From positions 434,001 through 498,000 of the forward strand of contig JAMYHL010000002.1 of assembly GCA_025531455.1 (NCBI GenBank): a stretch of 64,000 bases of DNA. Direction: 5' to 3'. The stretch comes from Apiotrichum sp. Y4204 (Eukaryota > Basidiomycota > Tremellomycetes > Trichosporonales > Trichosporonaceae). Position numbers and translations under genes: made by a program. The stretch's first letter is position 1, and each line of letters begins with the position of its first letter. This document shows, one piece after another, positions 59,016-64,000 of the stretch. The notes under the pieces were generated by a model. That model ran no database searches, had not been told where the DNA came from, and was given only the letters and a program-made list of their open reading frames with translations.

Positions 59016-59564
59016 TTAATCCACCTTGACAACCTCGCCGCCCGTAACCCGCACGAGCTCGTCAAACGTCGTGGCGTATACGACCATATGATGTCCGCCC
59101 GCCGCCCAGACAACGGGGTAATTCCGCAGTTCCTCATCCACAAGTGTCCTCAGCTTGATCTTGTGTCCAACAGGCGCGACGCCGCCAATAGCCTGTCCAG
59201 TAGTATTCTTGACCATGTCGGGCTTAGCTCTCTTGATAGCGCTGCGACTGAGGCCAATACGCGGTCCGAGGGCCTTGGGATCGACGCGATGTACGCCAGA
59301 AGTGAGCACGAGGAGGGGTTCGCCGACCGCCTCAAAAACGAGCGAGTTGGCAATCGCCCCAACACCGCACCCGAGCTGCGCAGCGGCGGCGGCAGCAGTC
59401 GGCGCCGTATCGGGCATGACGCGGAGGGTTGGCGCGTGCCCCGACTCGGTAAGCGCTGCGACGACGGCACGCACCGCGCGGTGCTGCAGGACCATCTCGG
59501 GCGACGTTTCCGCGGGAGTAGAGGGCGTAGAGGGCGCAGAGGGTTCTGGGGCGGGGTCGGTCAT
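59016..59564 (-). CDS. YbaK/ProX-type aminoacyl-tRNA deacylase domain protein, 182 aa
   Basis: A single exon, 182 aa, from MTDPAPEPSAPSTP. After a short Pro/Ser lead (about 25 residues) the YbaK/EbsC fold covers the rest: HRAVRAVVAALTESGHAPTLRVMPDTAPTAAAAAAQLGCGVGAIANSLVFEA, LLVLTSGVHRVDPKAL, SRSAIKRAKPDMVKNTTGQAIGGVAPVGH and a C-terminal NYPVVWAAGGHHMVVYATTFDELVRVTGG. The motif TGQAIGGVxPxGH is the family hallmark. Members hydrolyse mischarged tRNAs (for example Cys-tRNA-Pro) in trans. It diverges from ICP55 with 474 bp between starts and converges on the 907-aa gene. Confidence 0.92.
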   Translation of the reverse strand: MTDPAPEPSAPSTPSTPAETSPEMVLQHRAVRAVVAALTESGHAPTLRVMPDTAPTAAAAAAQLGCGVGAIANSLVFEAVGEPLLVLTSGVHRVDPKALGPRIGLSRSAIKRAKPDMVKNTTGQAIGGVAPVGHKIKLRTLVDEELRNYPVVWAAGGHHMVVYATTFDELVRVTGGEVVKVD

Positions 59565-60038
59565 GGCGCGCGGGCATAAGACAAGTTGGAGGATAATGAT
59601 GAAGGGGTGTTTATGTACGCGACGAACGATGCCGCAAGTAGTGCCGTGAACCCGGCTTTCGCTCGAGTCAACATTTGGGTCTTGGGTCCCATCGCTGGCG
59701 CCATGACGTCGTTGGAATCCGCCGACCTCTCCGGCTCTCCTGCTGATCGCATGGCGCAGTCACTCGACACAGTTCGGGGCCAGGCTCGTCGCCGACCCCG
59801 TCGGCGAGCTAACCCCGATCCTCGAGGCGGGTCCGAGCTCTCGAGTCCGAGTCCGAGGCCGGCTCCGAGCGACCGAAATCCGAAATCCCGACATGGCAGT
59901 CACGTGACTCTCGCATTGTCTTTATCAGATCGCCCAGCTGCGCCCAGATCGCCCAGATCTCCGGATCGCGGCTAGTCACGGATCGCATCCTCGCTACAGA
60001 AAAAGTCGGCAACTACACATTCTACATCTCAACACACA
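59565..60038. promoter_or_regulatory. Divergent promoter region (YbaK-type / ICP55)
   Basis: 474 bp between divergent start codons. It contains a run of gtccgag/tccgagt repeats (59830-59870) and two gatcgcccag units (59931-59955). No gene is seen. Confidence 0.45.
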
Positions 60039-61938
60039 ATGCGAGCCCTCACGCGCCTCCCCCGCGGCCTCCGCTTCTCGGTTCGGGGACTATCGACCAG
60101 TGCGGCGCGGTGCGCGCCCACCCCGCCCCCGCACCCGACGTCCATCACGCCGCCGCCGGTCGGCTCGCCGAAACCGCCAGTGTTCGGGCAGCCGCTCGCG
60201 GGCACGCACCCGCACCTCGTCTCGGCGGGGGATCTCGCACCGGGGCTCCCGCCAGGCGAGTTTGAGGACCGCCGCCGCCGCCTCATGGAGAGTCTGCCGC
60301 CCGGAGCTGTGGTCGTTTGTATGGGCAGCACAGTGCGGTTGATGTCGCAGCGTGAGTGGTGTAATGGACCGAGCTGATGGCAGAGATCTTGTAAGCGCAC
60401 AGTCGGGAGGATGGGGATACTAACCTTTGAAAGCTACAAGTTCCGACAATGTAAGTGATATATTACTCAGGAGATGGTTACTAACTCTAGCGACCGACTT
60501 TTACTACCTCACAGGCTTTGACGAGCCGGACGCGACGGCCGTGCTCGGTGAGTCTACGTTTGTATATCGCTCACGCAGTGTCTCGCCCCTCCACGCCGCG
60601 CGGGTACGAGTACCACCTGTTTGTGCCCGCTCGCGACCGGCACAATCTCCTCTGGAGCGGGGAGCGGACGGGCGTCGAGGGCGCAGTCGAGCTGTTTGGC
60701 GCCGACGAGGTATGTCCACCCAAGCAGCTTGTCTCTAACCGCAGGCATTCCCAAACACGCAGCTCGGCGCCATGTTGCCGGGATACCTCTCGGACGCCCG
60801 GGGCGGGGTATACGCCTCTCTCCCGCCGTCGCCCTCCCCCTCCGCCTCCTCTCAGCCATTCACGCCGCCGCCGCCGCGCCGCCGCTCCTCGCTCCTCAAG
60901 CTCTTCTCCCCGCCCGAATCGAAAGAACCGGTATTCGCGCGCGGCGACCCCCCGCACCTCATGCTCGCGGCCGCGCTCGCTGCCGAAGCCGCCAAACCCC
61001 TCGAACGCCCCCTGCATGCCCTCCGTGTCCGCAAGTCGCCCGCGGAGATCAAACTCATGGCCCGCGCAGCGCAGATCAGCGGCCGCGCCCATGCCGAAGT
61101 CATGAAGTTTGGCAAGGCGGGCAAAACCGAGGCCATGGTCGCGGCGCACTTTGAGTACGCGTGCGCGATGGAGGGCAGCGAGCGGCCCGCATATGTCCCT
61201 GTTGTCGCTAGTGGGTGAGTATGAGCAGCTATGGGGTCTATTCTGACTTTTAGGGCAAACTCGCTCGTGATCCACTACACCCGTAACGACACGGAACTCG
61301 AGGACGGCGAGGTGCGTGTTGTATCCCATCTCCCACTGACCCCAGCTCGTGTTGATTGACGCCGGGTGCGAGCGGCACATGTACGCGTCGGACATTACGC
61401 GCACGTTCCCCGTCTCGGGGACGTTTACGCCCCCGCAGCGCGACCTGTACCAGGCGGTATTGAACGTGCAGAAGGAGTGCGTGCGCCGCTGCCGCGCCGA
61501 CGAGCTCAGCATGAACGAGCTGCACCGCGCGAGTGAGTGGAAATAAATGTACATTAACTGATTGAAGGCTGTACGCTCCTCGCGACAGAGCTCAAGAACC
61601 TCGGTTTCCGGCTCAATGTCGGCGATGTCGAGCGCCGTCTCGTGAGTCCTTGCTTTTGTTCCTGCTGACGGCAGTACCCGCATTACCTGACGCACCATGT
61701 CGGGTCGGACCTGCACGACTGCCCGACGTGGGACCGCTCCGCGACGCTTGTGGCCGGCAACGTGATCACGATCGAGCCGGGGCTCTATGTCCCGCGCGAC
61801 GCCGGGTTCCCCAAGGCGTTTGAGGGGCTCGGTATCCGTATCGAGGACGAGGTGGCCATCACCCCCGACGGGCCGCGCATCCTCACCGACACGGCACCAA
61901 AGGAGATTGCAGACGTCGAGCGCGCGTGCCAGGCCTAG
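60039..61938 (+). CDS. ICP55: ICP55-type mitochondrial M24B aminopeptidase, 525 aa
   Basis: Exons: 60039-60351, 60384-60390 (7 nt), 60434-60450 (17 nt), 60491-60547, 60579-60709, 60745-61214, 61254-61311, 61346-61532, 61568-61641 and 61675-61938, giving 525 aa. The N-terminus MRALTRLPRGLRFSVRGLSTSAARC is a textbook matrix presequence. The joined tiny exons restore the conserved IFYKFRQSTDFYYLTGF. The catalytic domain shows metal ligands in LVLIDAGCERHMYASDITRTFPVSG (two Asp), YLTHHVGSDLHD (His), ITIEPGLYVP (Glu) and GIRIEDEV (Glu). Icp55 removes one residue after MPP cleavage of mitochondrial precursors, stabilising them. A Ser/Pro-rich insert of about 35 residues interrupts the N-terminal domain (60805-60925). 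Confidence 0.92.
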
Positions 61939-61976
61939 TCCCCTTGCACATATTATAGAACATGCATTGTACCCTC

Positions 61977-64000
61977 TTACACGTCTGACACTTCTGATGA
62001 TCCTAGGCGGCGCTCAAACTGCCTCGTAAACGCCGTGTGGTCGACAGGACGGAGCTGCTTGTTGTCCAGCTCGCGCGCGATTTCCCAGCGAATAGATCTG
62101 CGGTAGGCGCCGTATCTCGGCGCTGCGGACACTGACACCACCTCGTCGTCGGACCCGACTTGAGGCGCCGTCGCGAAGAACCGGAACGCGCGGAGCGTCA
62201 GGTCGTTGAGGCTGTTCTTGAAGGTTGGCACATCCTCCGCTGGTGTCGGGCGATGCGGGCGTTCCATCAAGAGAGACGATGTGATCTGGCCCGTGAAGTC
62301 GACATCGAGACCAATGGTGTCAAACATCTCCTTACAGTGGTCTAGGAGATTTGCAATGTTTCTCTTTATATAAGCGACTGGCGGGGGTGTAACGGGATAC
62401 GGGTCGTAGTAGTATACATGCCGCTCCTTGACGTGAAGAGCGTACGCGACCCAGTAATTCCTCTCCTCCTCGTAGAATGGACACAGGAAGACGTCCGTGT
62501 TTGCAATGTGGTCCCGGTCCTCGAGGTACCTCTCTTTATTGATCTTCAAGCCGCGAGGACTGTGCCACCCGTGCAACGCGTACAGCAGGTTGGCATTCTC
62601 GAAGCGACTCCTGGACGCGGACACGGACGCCGCGGACATGAGATCCACATAGGCTGGCACTTGATCCTTTGGCAGCGCCTTGCAATAGTCTCGGTTCCTC
62701 GCATGTGACGACACACATTCATCGTCTGAGTCCTCCGAGTCTGAGTCTGAGATGGTGATGATAACAGGGTGAGCGACCCTTCTGGGCGCGCCGGATGTGA
62801 GGCTCAAGAGCAGGTCCGCTTCCTCGCGGGTCGCTTCAAGTCTCGAGGCTGTCGACGGAGAAAGACTCGCATGATTCGACGGAGTAAGACTCGCACGATC
62901 ATCTTGCGTTGCGGGCCGTGATACCGGCGCTGACGCGCCCTCGTGGCCATAAACCTCGTTCAACACCTGTGTGATATGGGGGACCGACGCCGACACTTCT
63001 CTCAGAGCCACTTCAGCGACCGTCCGGGAAACACCCGCCCCTCTCAGTGTCAGGGCGAGTGCCATGGCCTTGTCGACGGTGGGAGCAACACTGGCGGCAG
63101 AAAGAGCGGTTGAGACGGCTGCAGTTGCGGTGGGCGGGATGATGCCGGGTATTGCGTCGATTTCGAGATGAGCGTCGACCTCATCGTTATCGGCCTCCGC
63201 CTCGTCGCCGCGATGGCTGCTGTCGGCGCCATCCATGCCGATATCACGGTCCGTCTCGAGTTCGTCGCTAGACGTGCCCTCCTCGTCGCGATCTGGATCA
63301 ACATCGACGTCCGCCTCGAGTTCGTGATTAGGCGTGCCCTCCTCGTCGCGATCTGGATCAACATCGACGTCCGTCTCGAGTTCGTCAACCTCGCTTCGTA
63401 GTGCGCTTCCGTCATGCTCGCGCCCAGGTCTGCTCTCGTCGCAAGGTCTGCTCTCGTCGCACTCGCCGTCGCTCTCATTGTCGCTCTCGGTTTCGCTAGA
63501 CCCAAGGGCCCAGGCACGGTAGTTCGCGATTGGCGGCAGCGTTCGCGGCGTCTGCCGCAAGAGATCATCGAGATCGTCGAGGTCCACGTCCATATCGCCG
63601 CTCGCGGCGCCATTAGCGTCCCTATCGATCGCGGCACGACTCGGCCCAGCTTCGTTGTCGTTGTAGTTGTCGTTATAGTTGTCGTTGTCGTTGACATTGT
63701 CGTTGTCATTGTCGTTGTCGGACAGCCGCACGGTCCGTATCCGCTTATCCACCGGTTTCGGCGGTACGCCGTCGTTCCCCCAGTCCTCGTCCTCGGTCTC
63801 GTCCTCGTCCTCGCCGACTGGCGGATGCGCGTCCAGTCCGTCCACACGGTTCGCCGCTCCGTTTGCCGCTCCATTCGCCGCTCCGTTCGCCGCTCCGTGC
63901 GCCGCTCCGTGCGCGGCTCCGTGCGCCGTTCCGTTCGCCGTTCCGTGCGCCGTTCCGTGCGCCGCTCCGCTCGCCAGTCCATCCACAAGCGCCGCTCCGT
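61977..64000 (-). CDS. Partial: repeat-rich protein with SIM and degenerate Ulp1-like domain (runs off window)
   Basis: Open on the minus strand from 64000 to a stop at 61977 (674 codons visible); the true start lies beyond the window. N-terminal part: ten or so four-residue units (GAAH/GTAN), an acidic block, Asp-Asn repeats (DNDNDNDN), and a 20-residue acidic repeat (DELETDVDVDPDRDEEGTP). Near 62735-62775 comes VIITISDSDSEDSDDE, a textbook SUMO-interacting motif with an acidic/Ser tail. The C-terminal 210 residues look folded: DVFLCPFYEEERNYWVAYALHVKERHVYYYDPYP resembles the Ulp1/C48 core (outside-HW-yyD). The catalytic His position reads Tyr (NYW), and no QxxxxCG motif follows, so if related it is probably inactive. 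I recognise no named gene. Confidence 0.65.
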   Translation of the reverse strand, partial: GAALVDGLASGAAHGTAHGTANGTAHGAAHGAAHGAANGAANGAANGAANRVDGLDAHPPVGEDEDETEDEDWGNDGVPPKPVDKRIRTVRLSDNDNDNDNVNDNDNYNDNYNDNEAGPSRAAIDRDANGAASGDMDVDLDDLDDLLRQTPRTLPPIANYRAWALGSSETESDNESDGECDESRPCDESRPGREHDGSALRSEVDELETDVDVDPDRDEEGTPNHELEADVDVDPDRDEEGTSSDELETDRDIGMDGADSSHRGDEAEADNDEVDAHLEIDAIPGIIPPTATAAVSTALSAASVAPTVDKAMALALTLRGAGVSRTVAEVALREVSASVPHITQVLNEVYGHEGASAPVSRPATQDDRASLTPSNHASLSPSTASRLEATREEADLLLSLTSGAPRRVAHPVIITISDSDSEDSDDECVSSHARNRDYCKALPKDQVPAYVDLMSAASVSASRSRFENANLLYALHGWHSPRGLKINKERYLEDRDHIANTDVFLCPFYEEERNYWVAYALHVKERHVYYYDPYPVTPPPVAYIKRNIANLLDHCKEMFDTIGLDVDFTGQITSSLLMERPHRPTPAEDVPTFKNSLNDLTLRAFRFFATAPQVGSDDEVVSVSAAPRYGAYRRSIRWEIARELDNKQLRPVDHTAFTRQFERRLGSSEVSDV
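63249..63390 (-). repeat. 60-bp in-frame tandem repeat
   Basis: Two full, nearly identical 60-bp units plus a partial third (bounded by ccg[tc]ctcgagttcgt on the plus strand) encode a 20-residue acidic repeat in the partial gene. Confidence 0.9.
63640..63722 (-). repeat. Asp-Asn coding repeat
   Basis: A run of gttgtc/gttgtcatt units on the plus strand encodes alternating Asp and Asn (with occasional Tyr/Val) in the partial gene. Confidence 0.85.
63843..64000 (-). repeat. 12-bp in-frame tandem repeat at the window edge
   Basis: At least ten units of about 12 bp (gccgctccgtgc / gccgctccgttc) encode four-residue GAAH/GAAN/GTAH units and continue to the window edge. Confidence 0.9.

Noticed and set aside
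1..64000. CRISPR array, insertion sequence, prophage or other bacterial elements
   Set aside because: The repeats are short microsatellites or coding repeats without spacers. No transposase, integrase or terminal inverted repeats were seen.

Overview
The window is nuclear DNA of a basidiomycete yeast, most likely Tremellomycetes. A Trichosporonales-type genome (Cutaneotrichosporon, Vanrija and relatives) is plausible but not proven. The evidence is GC-rich coding DNA, many short GT-AG introns (mostly about 30-130 nt, often with a ctaac/ctgac branch site), C/T-rich leaders before start codons, and a STE50 adaptor carrying SAM, RA and two SH3 domains, an architecture associated with basidiomycetes. 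I saw no bacterial, viral, plasmid or CRISPR features.

I reconstructed 21 protein genes by joining exons by hand and checking reading phase at every junction, plus one tRNA. From left to right: a gene-free stretch (1-2347); a PA2G4/Ebp1-type protein (2348-3874); tRNA-Arg(ACG) with a 6-nt intron (4450-4526); a giant FHL1-type FHA + forkhead factor (4855-11707); an RTC4-domain protein (12474-14787); a METTL26/DUF938-type protein with a degenerate cofactor motif (15835-16986); a Pho80-type cyclin (17830-19258); a 4.9-kb gene-poor gap; an APC amino-acid permease with a 4-codon uORF 24 nt before its start (24161-26963); a FHIT/HNT2 hydrolase (27361-28151); an Arg-rich repeat protein of unknown function (28693-30413); an HMT1-type ABC transporter (31475-35009); and a PI-PLC X-domain protein (35693-37060).

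The right half holds an ACOT9-like thioesterase (38691-40584), STE50 (40988-43204), COX18 (44869-46128), ATP18 (46492-47218), a PMU1-like histidine phosphatase (47963-49837), SPN1/IWS1 (50640-52059), ERG9 squalene synthase (52954-54871), an unknown 907-aa disordered protein (55877-58751), a YbaK-type deacylase (59016-59564), ICP55 with a 7-nt micro-exon (60039-61938), and a partial SIM-bearing, Ulp1-like protein running off the right end (61977->64000).

The genes do not form a functional cluster. Their arrangement is ordinary for a compact fungal genome: divergent pairs that may share promoters (SPN1/ERG9, YbaK/ICP55, STE50/COX18, PLC/ACOT) and tight convergent pairs (ICP55 and the Ulp1-like gene have 38 bp between stop codons). 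Several products act in mitochondria (ACOT9-like, COX18, ATP18, ICP55). The most unusual items are the two proteins with SUMO-interaction-like motifs, the FHA domain split by a 269-residue insertion, the methyltransferase-like protein without its glycine motif, the micro-exons, and the uORF of the permease.
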